From the NCBI RefSeq assembly GCF_050947335.1, contig NC_134997.1, positions 6,262,001 to 6,326,000 of the forward strand: 64,000 nt of DNA, in the 5' to 3' direction. The translations under genes and the position numbers were made by a program. The stretch is from Megachile rotundata. Lineage: Eukaryota; Arthropoda; Insecta; Hymenoptera; Megachilidae. Numbering within the stretch: the first letter of the stretch is position 1; each line of letters starts with the position of its first letter. The notes under the pieces were generated by a model. The model had not been told where the DNA came from and searched no databases. It saw only the letters and a program-made list of their open reading frames with translations. This document shows positions 45,990 through 57,825 of the stretch, piece by piece.

Positions 45990-48900
45990 CTGAGGTATAA
46001 ATTAACGATTAGACCCGTAGACACATAAATGACGTATGTCGGAAGCGCATAAGTAATTATGTCTTACCTCGCTGCTAAGCAAATGAACAGCTGAAACTTC
46101 CCATCTTTCCCAAGAGTTTGACTGAACATGTTAATCTGATCGATAAGGTGAGAGTAACATCTTAGAGTTGTAAATCTTTGATTGTTCGCTGAATGAACTC
46201 TCCTATCTCGGTTCAATCTTTGAGAATATTCGTCCATTTCCTCCAACAAAAATATTTCGAAGTTTTCCTTCACGCGTACTGGAAAGAAAATTTGAAATGT
46301 CACTATATTCCATTAGAAGTAATATTGTCATAACCCACTTATGTGTATGCATAATACACATATATCTTGTAATTAAATTTTATTAATATGAATGATGACA
46401 TACAAAGATAATCCCACACATAGAAGTTCCTCCCAAATATCCTTTGATTTTTAAATCCAAATAAAAATATTTGTTCTAACGATGGTACAAGACCTCCCTC
46501 GCCACAAAGCAATGCTGTCAAGGAACCATCTTGACATTCTCTTCTATAGTGAAATTTGACAATTGCGTTTACAGATTCGCCTATAATTAAATGTTACTCT
46601 TTATTTTTTATGTTACATTATTTGAATTAATGAAGATATTTCAGTGAGACTTACCCAACATATGTTGCAATTCAACTTGAGATAATATTGGACGTCTAGG
46701 TATACTAGGAGATCTACATCTTGGTGGTGTTGAACATGTCTCAACTAATTCTTCACTATCAATACTACGAGGTACTAGAGCACCTACTAATAACCTTTCG
46801 GTAGAACCATCATCAATGCCTCTACCAAGCCATCTACCACAAGGAAATTTGAACGTATGCCCTGTGACTTCGTTTCTTACTACAACATGTTCCACCATCC
46901 ATTTAGGTGAAAGACCTGTATTGTCATGACCTATACGTAATGTAGAAAGTACTCCCAAATTTTTGTGCTAAAACAATAATTATAAGGTTATGAAATACTT
47001 ATATTTGAACAACATTTAGTATGTTGGCTAAGAACGTACATGAAACACAAATTCCAATGCTCCCTTGGGAATCGGAACAGGGTTTGTTTCACACAAAGTG
47101 CCTGAGATAGCAATCCAACTGTTAGCTGAAGTGGTAGCTGCACTTGCTTTTCGACTAGGAAATATAACCACCCTATATGGCAGTTTCGTGGTCGGATAAT
47201 TATTAGTGAAACAGAAATAATCAACTGCATTCAATGTCAGAAGATGATAAAGAAACTGTTCCTTTTCTTCTTCACAACGTAAAAAAGCAGAACGCTTGTA
47301 TTGACTTCTAAAAAGTAACAAAGGAGTCAAAATAACTTTAAATGACATATAAAATATGTAGTTTATTAAGGGTTTATGGACTAACCTTAATAACCTGGTA
47401 TCTGACAACAGAGTTTTCAAATGACGAGAAAGGAGTTTCTTCTCAAGTGCCAATCGAACCCAAGCTCTAGCATATCCAATGTGGGTTTTGATATCGGTCA
47501 TGGCTTGCACGTTTCGGATATCAAAAAGCAAAGAGTCAGGTAAAGGCCTCAGATGTTCAGGACCAATTTTCCTATCTCCAGGAGATTTATGTTTATCTGT
47601 CCCACGTGTAGGTGAATCAATTTCCAATGCCAAATTTGGTAGATCTATCCATAAAAAGAACCAAATTAGATAGGAAACTTAAAGAATATTTATCCTTCAC
47701 ACAGTTGAAAAAGTATTTCCATAAATGCATGCAAATAATAACGCCATGCTTTGAACAAAAACATAACGCATGCACTTTGTAAACAAATCACAAAGTACAC
47801 TCTTCTTTTATGGTATACGATCACATTATACATGCTAATTTTCCAAACATTGTATCCTGGCATGATAAATGTAATTTGTAATACATAGCTTTTGAGCAAT
47901 GATATTTTGTAATGAAAATACATAAATAAATGAATTTTAGATTAACTCTGATTTAAATATGTATGCATAAAAAGATTTTTACTCTCAACACCCATGCGGT
48001 TTTTGATGTCTATGTAAAATTTCAAATGTATTGTTAGAATAAACGCTAATGGATTTCTTTTGTGGCAAGCCAATGTCAAGGCTTACCATTAAAATTCTCC
48101 TTGATATAAGAAGCAATTTCAAAAATATTTCTGCCCTTTAAGGTGGAAATTAAACGGTCCGGTAATCCAAAAAAACTATTTGTAGATTTCTTGGCTAGTA
48201 GCGAAAAGAAAATGAAATACAAATAAAAATCAACTGAAAAAGAAACTACTATGTATTTAACAGAATGTTACGACTCAAAAAGTAACATTAGATATAAAAT
48301 TATAATTTTATAAAGGAATAGTAGAACTGAACTAATAAAAACTTTTGCAGCAAAGTATTTTTGAACAAGAATAGTTAAGAATAGAACTTTTCGAGTTATA
48401 ACATGACTATGAACACAAAATAATGGATTCAAATGAACATTATAATTTAAATAAAATAAATTTGTGCAAAGAAATGTAATGATAATTTTATTTTTACAAA
48501 ATAAAACTCTACCGAATATGTACTGTATTTATAAATAATACTTAACAGCAGTAGAATATGTAATTGTGAAAAATAAATAGTTTCTAAGCAGCCAAACATA
48601 CTTGTTGAAATATGATGCAGTTCAGCAATAAACATGTAGAATGATTTAAATAATTATTTATCCATAATGTGTCACTTACAACTAATACAGTGCAGAGTAT
48701 CTACGTATCAGAAACTAATCTCTACTTTTTTAACACTTTATTTGAAATAAAATAAGACACGTACAATCGAGTCGTTTCCGCAGCACGCACCACGCTAACG
48801 CTGCATTTCCAAATATCATAAAATTCAATAATCTTTGTGTTCTCGAAAATGAAACATGATTGTGCAGCAATATTTGATGAGAACTAACAAACTTTCACTT

Positions 48901-51900
48901 ACCAGGAGAAAGAAAATTAGGATCTATGGGTTTACTCGGATCGTTACACTCTTCCAGTGCTTGATACATGGTAAGGTGTGACCAAAGAGCGCTTTTTCCT
49001 TGCTTATTTTGCAATCCGTGACTCCAAACTCGTTCCAAAAGATCACACAAACTGGCGACCAACGTATTTTCTTCCACGTCGGATAACGATTCTCCACCAT
49101 GACCTAATGCAACAGCTTCAGAACCCATCTTCTCTACTAACATTCTTTTTGTTTTTGACTTGCAATCCTTAAAATAGGAAAACGTAAATTTAACGTATTT
49201 TCTTGTTACTGGGGATAGCTTCATAGTAAATGAATATACCATTTTTCGACAACACATTTCTAATTTTTTAAATAAATTATAAATCTCAGAAAAATATATT
49301 CTATAATATTCTCATATGTTTAATCGACGGATTTCTGTTTCTTGATTGTACCTTGAGCAATTTTTCAACAAACGTCCAGTTAGCTTGCGCTATCAAGGCT
49401 GGACTCATGTCTGCTGAGAGCTTGGTTTGTGGTCGAGGCGATTGAGTTTCTTGAGGTGCCGTTGTTTTACCGTTCGAGTCCATAGATTTCATTTTATACT
49501 TCCATTGAGTCTGTCCTCTTCGACTACTGTTAAGTATAAAATGTTAATTAGAATTATTTTTAAAATCCTTAAAAATATAGTTACATAACATACAAGAGAA
49601 TAAAAATAATACTGACTTACAATATTCTCAAATCAATAAAAACTAATTTTTTTTACATTAATTAAGCTTCAGTAACTAACAAAGATAAGTTGTAAATTCT
49701 ATTTCAAAGATTTTTCTAAACTATAACAAAATAAGGGATAGTAATATATTTATACAAACTTATTACACATGCGTAATGTTGTTCAATTTCTTACCGAAGT
49801 ATACTACACGTAAGCAGGAAAAAGAACAATAAATGTCAATATTTTTCAATTTAGTATAAGAATATCTGTTTTATAAATGTTAATGTTTTTACACTCAAAT
49901 ATATACCTTTGAGCCGGTTCCTTGTTTAAAGCAACGATGTCTAGCAGCGGGAAACTTCTAAAATACGCCGCTCTATGAGGAAGAATCTCTGTGGGTGGGT
50001 TTGTTTCAAAATCCACATTCGTTAATCTTTGCTCCAAAACTTTCTGGGACTCTTCTATACTAGAACACGGCTCGTAACGTGTTGACCGTATGATACCCTC
50101 GCCAACTTTTTTTCTGTAACAAATAAAAATAGTAAACACTGTAGAAAGATTATGGTGTAATGTTATTAATCGATTTTAAAAAGATTATTTAATATTTTTA
50201 TTTGCCTGTACTTACCTTAAGAGAGAAATTCTTTGATCAAAAACCCGTATGTTGAAGTCTAACTCACTCCACGTTGACATAACTTTGCTATCGACCAGAG
50301 AAGCAAACATTTGTGTTTCCAGGAATCTCGACAGAAATGGCAAATGCTGCGTGGGTTGATCGGATAAAAATGTGGCTTTATCAAAAACATGCATACTATC
50401 CCTGTTATTTAGCCACTCGTCCTTATCCTGCAAAACAAAATTATTTTTTTTTAATACAGTTTTGTGATACGACATGAATTACACAAATAATATATCGTAC
50501 CTGGCTTGGCTGAATAACGAAATGTTCATAGCTAGAAAAAATCTGTACAAAACGATTCAAAAAAATCTCTCTAATGGCATTATTGAACATAAGCATCTCC
50601 TGGTACTCTTCCTGAGGCGTGAGTATTTGTTCCTTAACATTATTATCTTCAACCGACTCAATATCTTCTACGTTTACCCCTAAAAAAAGTTTTTTTTTTA
50701 ACATAACATATTGCATATTTCATAAGATATTGTTATATATATATAGATGTAAGATGTAAGTACATGTATAGATGTAAGAAAAGTAGTTAAATAATCGTAG
50801 TTCTGTTGGAAGTGAAGAAAACTTGTTTTGGTATTTTTGTTAATCAGAATATACCTGTCCTTTTAACGATATCTACTATCCTCTGCAAAGTGTCAGATTG
50901 CGGAGTCGGTTCCGGCCGATCCCAATCCAATACGTCATGTAACGAATGTTTTCTTCGAGGAAGATGGAATCCAGAACCAGGAAGCGTCAAACTACTTGTC
51001 ATGATGTCGCCGTTATAATGATTTATGACCATATTATCAGTCCTGGAAGAAAGTTTAATTCAGAAATGTATATCAAACGAAGAAGAGAAGCCGAATAGGA
51101 TAATGTTTGAACTTACTTTCCTGTAAGTGGTACTTTGTACTTGTTTAAGAGAGCTCTAATTTCAGAAATGAATTGCATCTTATGAGGAAATACGGGTAAC
51201 TCTTCTGGAAATTGACTACTTTGCTTATCTATATCTACATAACAAAGATTTGCCTGTAATTAAAAAATGTAATGTCAAAAATTTATAAAGTTATGAGTTA
51301 TAAGTTATAAAATTAACACTTTACTCTGAATTAAAATAAATGTTCCAGCAGAAACTAACATTTATTTAAACTACGAATATGACAATTATTTTTTGTACTT
51401 TTAATAATCTTTTTACGGTATAAAATGCAGTCTCACTATAAGGTTTCTATTTATATGGCCTGATCAGCAAACGTACTTTCATACATATTTCCAAATTTTT
51501 TAATTAAAAATCTAAGAAAGTTAAAAGCTTAGTTCTAGTTCATAATTCATCCGTGGTCACATAACAAAACAATATTGTACAATGTCTAATTATTCTATAG
51601 TATATTAATATTATATAATAAATCTTTTCCACGATGTTTCCCGCGCTTAGAACCTCAATCATGGCCATATAGCGAGACGGTAATTATTTCTTTTCACAAT
51701 AAATTCGATTAACGGCTATTTTCAGAAAGAAAATTTAATAACCATCAAATTGGAAGGAGATAACACTCACTTCGCTAGCAATTTTCAGTACACCGCCCTC
51801 GCTTTGCGCGTGCAAGCCCATTATAAATGGCACAGGCGCGTCCAAGAAATGATGTAAACTGGCGGGCAATATCGGCACGTATACATGTTGCCAAGAAAAT

Positions 51901-54900
51901 GGAAAGAGAAGCGCTGTTATACACTCGGACACCACCATCAACTTATGGAAATCTGAGCTCCTAAGCAACACTTGATTCTCCAATAACACACACGTGAACA
52001 ACTGAATAACGCAATCAGCGCCAAGCCATGTGAACATATCTTTCAGGGGGTAATCTAACATCGGTAACTCCTGCGATGGTGTTGGCTGATGTATCACCAA
52101 TTCCAATGGTGATTTTGCCGGTTCATCGTTGGGAACAAAGAACTTTAACGACTTTCCAGGCAATGGTACCGGTACGTTGTAAAGGAGACTGTATACGTAG
52201 GATTCTAAACTAAGACCAGGTCCTGGATGTCTAGGAACACATCTGAAAACAAGTACAAATCAATTAATTTATAATCTACCTTACTTTATAAATTTAACTT
52301 CAATAATTTAACTAAAGTAAAATTTATAATATACAATAGTTCACAACATACAACTACTATACTCAGTTTGTTTTTTCTTAGTATCCCTAATATAATATAT
52401 TCAAGTATACTTTAGAGTTCAAGCATAATAGGATCAAATGTATTTCATTCATTCACACATTAGCTATAGCATACAGAATATGTAATAGAAAAATAACTGA
52501 GAACATTGTTCCTAACATTTTCAAGGTCATTACAATTAGTAATATGTATCTATTTCTATAGAAATAGTTATTTTTAATTAACAAAAAGTGATACTCTAAA
52601 GAACTTAAATTTTCATATACATATATACACTTTTTAATCTGCACAACCCAAATTGTAAAACTTTCAGAACGGTAGTTCCGTGTTAGTATTTAATGTATGG
52701 TAGCATCTAGTGTTAGCAGCTGCTTCAGTCTGAAAGTCCTGTTGATGATGAACGTCGTCTCTCAGAACGGTTTTCCACATTATCAAGCCAGACGACAATG
52801 GCACGTCGTTAAGATGATAATCTAGGAGGTTTACTTACTTGTAGAGATTAGTGAGGAACGTTTTCGCGGCATGAAGGTAAGGCTGCTGGCATAGCAAAGA
52901 TATCGATTTAGTCACTAGCAGCTTGTCTTTGGTAGAGTCATAGTAGCCTAACGCAGCGCTCGGTGAATGCGCTGATAGCTTGAAATGCCGTGGCAACGAT
53001 CGCGTGTTATGTCCATCCTGGCCTTTCCTTACCCTGAAAATGTAATCATATTAGAGACTTTCACGCATTACACGTCGTTGCACGCTAGTCTGTGATGAAC
53101 TCTAAAAATGAAGCATGATGGACATCGACCTCAGATCAGTCGCGACGAAATGAAAAGATTATAGGGTTTCAGATAATTAAATTCTTCATTTCAGTCCATC
53201 TACAATTGAAGATTCATTTTTAACCGAATCTTTAATTAAGAATTAAATTGAAATCATTCTAGCGATTTTGTAATTGAAAGTTAAAATTAAATTTTTAATT
53301 CGAACTTGCCATATTAAAGATTAATATTAATTTTGATGGATAGCTTTAATTTGATGATTAGCTAATAATTAATGTACAATTATTAATTGAAACTTGTTGA
53401 ATTTAATTAAGAACTACAATTTTTTAATTGATTTGTATCTAAAACATTTATTAATAACATCAGAAACAAGCTATTTAAAATGATAATGTTTCCACTCCCT
53501 GTATACAGTGTTTTTAGAAAGGTTCGTTCAAACTTATATTATGTATTACTATGGCCAAGAAGATGAAAAGAGTTCACATAAATAAATGTCAGAAAATGCT
53601 GTATTGAAAAGATGTGCTTTTAAAGATATTTATGATTTACAGTTACAGAAAATGTTTGGAAATTCCAGTATGCAATAATACAGGAAAAATAAGATTCGCT
53701 GATATCAAGAATTTATTATAACATCTATCATCTTTTTCGAACGAATAGAAACACTTCGGCGACCGCCAACCGAAATTGTAATACACACGTATCATATGAT
53801 TACCCGAACAGCATCGAAGGGATACGAAGTTACCCGACGTGCTATTCGTTCGTTTACCGCGAATTTTACTACAGAAATACGTCGTGTTAGGTTTCATTTT
53901 TACCGAGAAAATGACATCAATACGTTGGAAATGGTTTCATAACAAAAAATCAAACAAAGTATCATCCTTGCATTCCCACCTACTGTTAGGTTTTGTTTGT
54001 TTATGTTCTGTCGTTTTCGTCGTTTTCTTTTCTACGTTTTGGGAACTTTGACAATTTTTAGAGATTAGAAATGAAGAGTACAGCCATTTCTGTAAGCTTG
54101 AAGCACCAATTTGGTATGTTGTATGATTTATTGTATTGTGATGTAGTCGCATCAGATTCTCAACTTTTTTAAATCCACCGGTTTATATACAAGACGTAAT
54201 AAATATTTGGAGATAGCCTGGAGGCGACAGTGTACCAAGAGAAGATACAGGGAGATAAACAAAGTTAGAAGACGACTCACGTTGGTGGTGTACCGTTTTG
54301 ACCGCTGCTCAGTTCCGTGATATGCATCGCCTGCAGGGTTTGCATAGCCGCGCATATCTTTCGATTCCGGCACTCCTCGTAGAAAACAAGGCTGAACCCG
54401 TACGTTCTGTGACCGTCTTCCTTGGTAAGTACGAACGAGTGGAACGTCGGTTCTACAGAGTGTTTCTGTGTTCGGAATCTCAGGCCGCTCGGTAAGCAGA
54501 GCTGCAAAAGATTGAATATCTAATGAACACAGACACGTTGCTGTACACACATACATATGCACACATATGACACAATTTTTTTTCTTTTTTTTCATCCGCA
54601 ACTGGGACGATAACGTGTACACCGTTGATTGCGGAATGTATACTGGGTGACCCATTTGAAGTGAACCATGCAACTTCTAAAGTATTTCCTATTGAAATTT
54701 TGAAATTTCAAGCTTAGCAACAGATTTATTGAAAGCCAAAATATAAACTGGAATTTTCCACGTTGATTTTAGCATAATATCGAAGTAAGCAATGGGTTCA
54801 TCAAAATATATATATTCCCCAAAACTTGTGCTTTTGAATTGTTGAATTATATTAAGTAAATTAAATGTTTTTTAGCATACCATGCAGACAGCGTGTTCGT

Positions 54901-54990
54901 CGAAAGGGTTCCATGGTACAGAGACCGGATAATGTCCTAAAACTTTGCTTTTGTATGCTCGGTCCAAAGGAGTACATTGCAAAGAGTCCC
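45800..54990 (-). CDS. DENND5: DENN domain-containing protein 5 (Rab6IP1-like), N-terminus missing
   Basis: Seventeen exons on the minus strand join through GT-AG introns into 1,258 codons plus stop without a frame break. DENND5 proteins are Rab guanine-nucleotide exchange factors that bind Rab6 and activate Rab39-type GTPases in Golgi/endosome traffic. Domains along the partial protein are: uDENN about 1-175 (DRAYKSKVL, RFRTQKHS, CAAMQTLQAMH), cDENN 176-378 (LFPFSWQHVYVPILPASL at about 287), dDENN 441-640 (FVIQPSQ, FLSDQPTQHLPFLSRFLETQ), RUN1 about 670-880 (KRMLVEKMG, SLCDLLERVWSHGLQ, RAWVRLALEKKLLSRHLK), PLAT about 890-1030 (HKNLGVLSTLRIGHD, FPCGRWLGRG) and RUN2 1067-1258. The first coding exon(s) with the start codon were not found and probably lie beyond 64000. 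Human DENND5A is about 1,290 residues, so little is missing. Paralogue A or B cannot be assigned. Confidence 0.95.
46068..46278 (-). CDS. DENND5: DENND5 exon, RUN2
   Basis: 211 nt between CTTTCCAG and GTAAGACA. Encodes an acidic helix and LGKDGKFQLFICLAAR, a close match to the family's GKDGKFQMLVCLGAR stretch. Confidence 0.95.
46404..46580 (-). CDS. DENND5: DENND5 exon, RUN2 start
   Basis: 177 nt from TAATTATAG to donor GTATGT. Encodes SLTALLCGEGGLVPSLEQIF and NFYVWDYL, the family's LLLCGECGLVSALEQ and VFIWDFL region. Confidence 0.95.
46655..46967 (-). CDS. DENND5: DENND5 exon, PLAT domain
   Basis: 313 nt from TGTTTTAG to GTAAGTCT. Encodes GVLSTLRIGHDNTGLSPKWM, VRNEVTGHTFKFPCGRWLGR and a Ser/Arg/Pro linker. 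This is the second half of the PLAT (lipid/protein-binding beta-sandwich) domain. Confidence 0.96.
47040..47307 (-). CDS. DENND5: DENND5 exon, end of RUN1 and start of PLAT
   Basis: 268 nt from CTTTTTAG to GTACGT. Encodes KRSAFLRCEEEKEQFLYHLL and AVDYFCFTN, near-identical to vertebrate DENND5, then PYRVVIFPSRK. Confidence 0.96.
47386..47644 (-). CDS. DENND5: DENND5 exon, RUN1
   Basis: 259 nt from TATGGATAG to donor GTTAGT. A variable linker is followed by MTDIKTHIGYARAWVRLALE and KKLLSRHLKTLLSD, strongly conserved in the family. Confidence 0.95.
48087..48194 (-). CDS. DENND5: DENND5 candidate cassette exon, 36 codons
   Basis: Bounded by acceptor CGCTACTAG and donor GTAAGC. It is 108 nt, enters and leaves in phase 1, and is open only in the matching frame. 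It would add residues including GLPDRLISTLKGRNIFEIAS. Inclusion or skipping both keep the frame between 48903 and 47644. It falls where RUN1 loop length varies in the family. Expression is unproven. Confidence 0.6.
48903..49167 (-). CDS. DENND5: DENND5 exon, RUN1 core
   Basis: 265 nt from TATTTTAAG to GTAAGT. Encodes KTKRMLVEKMGSEAVALGHG and VASLCDLLERVWSHGLQNKQ, then GKSALWSHL: the RUN1 signature of DENND5. Confidence 0.97.
49352..49526 (-). CDS. DENND5: DENND5 exon, linker to RUN1
   Basis: 175 nt. Encodes GQTQWKYK, a Ser/Thr/Gln/Pro linker, then SPALIAQANWTFVEKLLK, matching the family's SPSVIAQTNWKFVEGLLK. Confidence 0.95.
49907..50113 (-). CDS. DENND5: DENND5 exon, after dDENN
   Basis: 207 nt from TTGTTACAG to GTATAT. 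Encodes IEESQKVLEQRLTNVDFETN and PHRAAYFRSFPLLD, corresponding to the VDEAEKAIELRLAKID region. Confidence 0.93.
50216..50427 (-). CDS. DENND5: DENND5 exon, dDENN
   Basis: 212 nt from TTTTGCAG to GTAAGT. Encodes KATFLSDQPTQHLPFLSRFL then ETQMFASLVDSKVM, one of the best-conserved stretches in the family. Confidence 0.97.
50501..50679 (-). CDS. DENND5: DENND5 exon, dDENN start
   Basis: 179 nt from TTTTTTTAG to GTACGA. Encodes an acidic linker, then AIREIFLNRFVQIFSSYEHF and VIQPSQ. Confidence 0.96.
50855..51042 (-). CDS. DENND5: DENND5 exon, linker between cDENN and dDENN
   Basis: 188 nt from CTTCCAG to GTATAT. The variable part holds PRRKHSLHDVLDWDRPEP; it ends LQRIVDIVKRTG, the counterpart of ARLQALVKRTG. 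Confidence 0.92.
51117..51253 (-). CDS. DENND5: DENND5 exon, end of cDENN
   Basis: 137 nt from AATTACAG to GTAAGT. Encodes ANLCYVDIDKQSSQFPEELP then FPHKMQFISEI, matching the family's ANLCFVDIDNH and LPQFPNKLEF. Confidence 0.95.
51771..52242 (-). CDS. DENND5: DENND5 exon, cDENN core
   Basis: 472 nt, the largest exon. Encodes SYVYSLLYNVPVPLPGKSLK, LIHQPTPSQ-type and ELPMLDYPLKDMF stretches, QLFTCVLLENQVLLRS, and LLFPFSWQHVYVPILPASLH with FLDAPVPFIMGLH. This is the catalytic DENN core that contacts the Rab. Confidence 0.97.
52839..53033 (-). CDS. DENND5: DENND5 exon, uDENN end
   Basis: 195 nt from CATTTTCAG to GTAAGT. Encodes SLPRHFKLSAHS, YYDSTKDKLLVTKSISLLCQ and FLTNLYK, matching the YDISRDTLYVSKCICL region. 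The frame is fixed by both neighbours. Confidence 0.93.
53750..54040. mobile_element. Intronic relative of the 3.4-4.3 kb Tigger-like repeat
   Basis: Within the DENND5 intron. Shares GATTACCCGAACAGCATCGA, ACGAAGTTACCCGACGTG, GTTTACCGCGAATTTTAC and TTTCATAACAA with the two segments at 3465-4255, and ACGTCGTGTTNGG with the first of them. Terminal repeats are not clear. Confidence 0.6.
54281..54501 (-). CDS. DENND5: DENND5 exon, uDENN
   Basis: 221 nt from TCTTTTGCAG to GTGAGT. Encodes LCLPSGLRFRTQKHSVEPTF, FVLTKEDGHRTYGFSLVFYE and CAAMQTLQAMH, matching MLCMPKGLxFxTQ and AMQTLYxMH of vertebrate DENND5. Confidence 0.97.
54881..54990 (-). CDS. DENND5: DENND5 first exon in the window, uDENN start
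   Basis: 110 nt from TTGTTTCAG to GTATGC. Encodes PLDRAYKSKVLGHYP and WNPFDEHAVCM, the family's PLRRTFKSKVL and WNPFDQDAVGM. It enters with two bases of a split codon, so at least one coding exon precedes it. Confidence 0.95.
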
Positions 54991-56330
54991 CTGAAACAAA
55001 AAGTCATAATATTTTGTTATTAATTAATTATTCAAAGTTTCATGTATTTAATGTATAAATTTTTATTTCTTGAAATTTATTCATTTTTTTGGACATTAAT
55101 TATTATAATTATTTAATAATTATTTTCATAATTTATAATATTTATATATTAACAATATAAGTGTATACATATGTAGAATTATTGTAATTATTGTATATAC
55201 ATATATTATAAATTATATACAAGTAAATAATTATTAATATGTATATTTATATAAATATTAATATTAATATTATTCATATTAATAAATATTAATATGCAAT
55301 ATTATGTATTAATAGTACACATTTATTTAGGTGTACATAATTTCACAATTTTAATAATAATATAAGTTTAAGCTTAATTTTACTAATTAGTAAATTAATT
55401 TATAAATAAATTCTCATAAAAACTGAAAAGTGTGAAGTTTAAACTCTATTAAATTAAATTAAAATTATGACATCCATAAAATTGTACCTAATTTTTAATT
55501 AAAACAAAATGTAATTAAGCTGAAAAAGTAATAATTAATTATGCGTAAGTAACACATTCAAAGTAAATAGACACATGCTTTCAATTTGCATCTCAATCTT
55601 TTATCTGATAATTGCATCACTCAGAAACGAAACTTGATAGCGTGACATTTATAATCAAAAGCAACACGCAACGCAAATGATGAGCAGTAATGCTCGTTAA
55701 GGATAAACCGAGACCGTGACCTTTCGGTCAAGTGCTTAAAGCTTAGAAGCATACAGTTTGTGCAGCTTAAAAATTCAACTTTATAGTAAACATGTTTTCC
55801 ATATCACCACAGTATAGTATCCAACAACGCTCCAACAATATTTATAAGTATTAATAACGTTAAAATTTTCGCAATATTCGTAAATTTCTATTCAAATTAA
55901 ACTTGTCAGTATACATTATTCATGCAATAATACTTCTTCCTTTCAAGGAATACGAACTAGTATGAATGGATTCGAATAACAAAATAGAATTACGGTGAAA
56001 TAACGAAATGCAAAAACTATGCATTTTTGTATTGCATAAGTACAAAATTAAACTCCATTCGCATGAATGCACGATTCTTTCCCGTCGCGTAGTCGGAACG
56101 CATCTCACAAGAAGGCGGCCGCCGGAAACGCGACTGGCGCAGCTGCCAATTTCTTTTACATATAAGATACTCGTCTTAAATTTACTAGACATACATTAGA
56201 GATGATATGTTCACTATATTCCAATAATGATTAATTTATTAATTTAGAGTTACACATAAACTATGATAATGTTTAAAGAGACGAGTATTTTAGATGTTGA
56301 CAATTTTCTGAAATGCCTATAAACGGATTT
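54991..56330 (-). other. DENND5 5' intron, AT-rich
   Basis: Very AT-rich with alternating AATATTAATAT text at 55080-55360. A CpG-rich patch lies at 56050-56160 (GGCGGCCGCCGGAAACGCG), open on both strands for 60-90 codons without known motifs. No upstream DENND5 exon is seen. Confidence 0.45.
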
Positions 56331-56334
56331 TTGC

Positions 56335-56835
56335 ATTTTCCAACAGAACTATCCTAACCTAACTGATACCTAATCAGATCTAACTAAGACCTAACCTAAA
56401 TATAACCCACCCCTAACCAGGGTCTAACACGCACCTAATCTAGGCCCAACCTACACCTAACTTAATCTAACCTAAACCTAACCTAGACCTAACCCAACCT
56501 AACCTATATCTAAGACGACCTAACCTATGCCTAATAAGATCTAATCTGATCTAACTTATACTATCTAATATAGATCTAATTGAATCTAACTCTAACGTAA
56601 CTCGATTTTATATGGATCTAACCCAATCTAACCCAATTTAATCTAGATCTATCCCAATCTAACCCAATTTAATCTAGACCTAACCCAACTGGCTTAGACT
56701 AACTCCACCTAACTTAGATCTAACCTATGACTAAACCGACCTAGTATTCGTGTAACTATGCTTAATCAGACCTAACCTATACTTAACTGGGTACAAGTTA
56801 AGATAAGTATAAATTAGGTTAGTTTAGATATAGGT
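56335..56835. repeat. Degenerate telomere-like CCTAA repeats
   Basis: About 500 bp of ACCTAACCTA, CTAACCCAACCTAACC and TAGATCTAACC words. CCTAA is the complement of the insect telomeric unit TTAGG, here heavily mutated with interspersed GATCTAA and CCCAATTTAATCTAG variants. At the right end the orientation flips (TTAGGTTAG near 56815). It is interstitial, inside the presumed DENND5 intron. Confidence 0.7.
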
Positions 56836-57820
56836 TTTATAATTAATATTAATAAATTCATAATAAAATTGAATTACGTTCATAAAATCCATATAAACGT
56901 TCATGAATTGAAGAAGAAAATTAACATCTTTTAATAAGTTCACCATATACAAATACAAAAAATTCAACAGTTAATCAGCATTCTCTCATTTCGAAATCAA
57001 AATTACAGCAATCCGCCAGATTCTTTCCATCCATCACACAATAAAATTTTAACGAGGTCCAAGAAGAATTTCTAAAAATTTTCTCGACAACGGCCTTCTA
57101 GCAAAAGATAATTAGTCCTCGTTCTTCAAGGAAGATTTAAGTCGGTCAAACATTCCAAGGGAACATTGTGACATGCATACGGGTAGAAAAAAAAATAATC
57201 CCGGTTTAAAGGGGAACATGTTCCAGTAACCGAGCCGCGTGTATTCACTCCAGTTTGCACATTGTTCACAGCTTAAACACTGCCTAAGCGCATCGAGTAA
57301 AGCTGTAACTTTGAACGCACATGGACACACACGGAAAAAAATACAGAAGAAAAGCGTTTCCTTCTTTTCTGCAAAAAATTAGAATCTCTCCAACAGCAAC
57401 GTCGGCAACTTGTTATTGAACGTGGTACATATCCCAGAGCAACTCGACCTGAATGAGACTGTTGAAGTCTTGGCACGGTTCCAGCTATCTCGTGTACAAC
57501 GAACACAACAGCACCCTTGTACGGGGTTAATCGTTCATGATCGAACCACCCAAGGAGACAGTGAAATGTATACGATGTAGACTCGTCCAGCGAGAATAAT
57601 TACATGGAGAAATAATTAGATACGGATACAGCTTTCGGAAGGTACAGCAGCGTTCAAAACTTTTGCATGCCTACTGTATTTGTGCGCTGCAGCGAAGAGT
57701 TACGAAGGATGGTAGTAGTGACTTGCGGCTTTACGTTGGAAGTACAATCTTCAAATAAAGTACAAAATCTCCAAATTGTTAGATTACAAAATTTTTAATT
57801 TACATTTAAACGTGTGGTTT
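56836..57820. other. Mixed non-coding DNA
   Basis: AT-rich to 57040, then a GC-richer block to about 57730. Frames of 72-77 codons on the minus strand have no DENN-family resemblance. Nothing else is recognised. Confidence 0.4.
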
Positions 57821-57825
57821 TTCAA

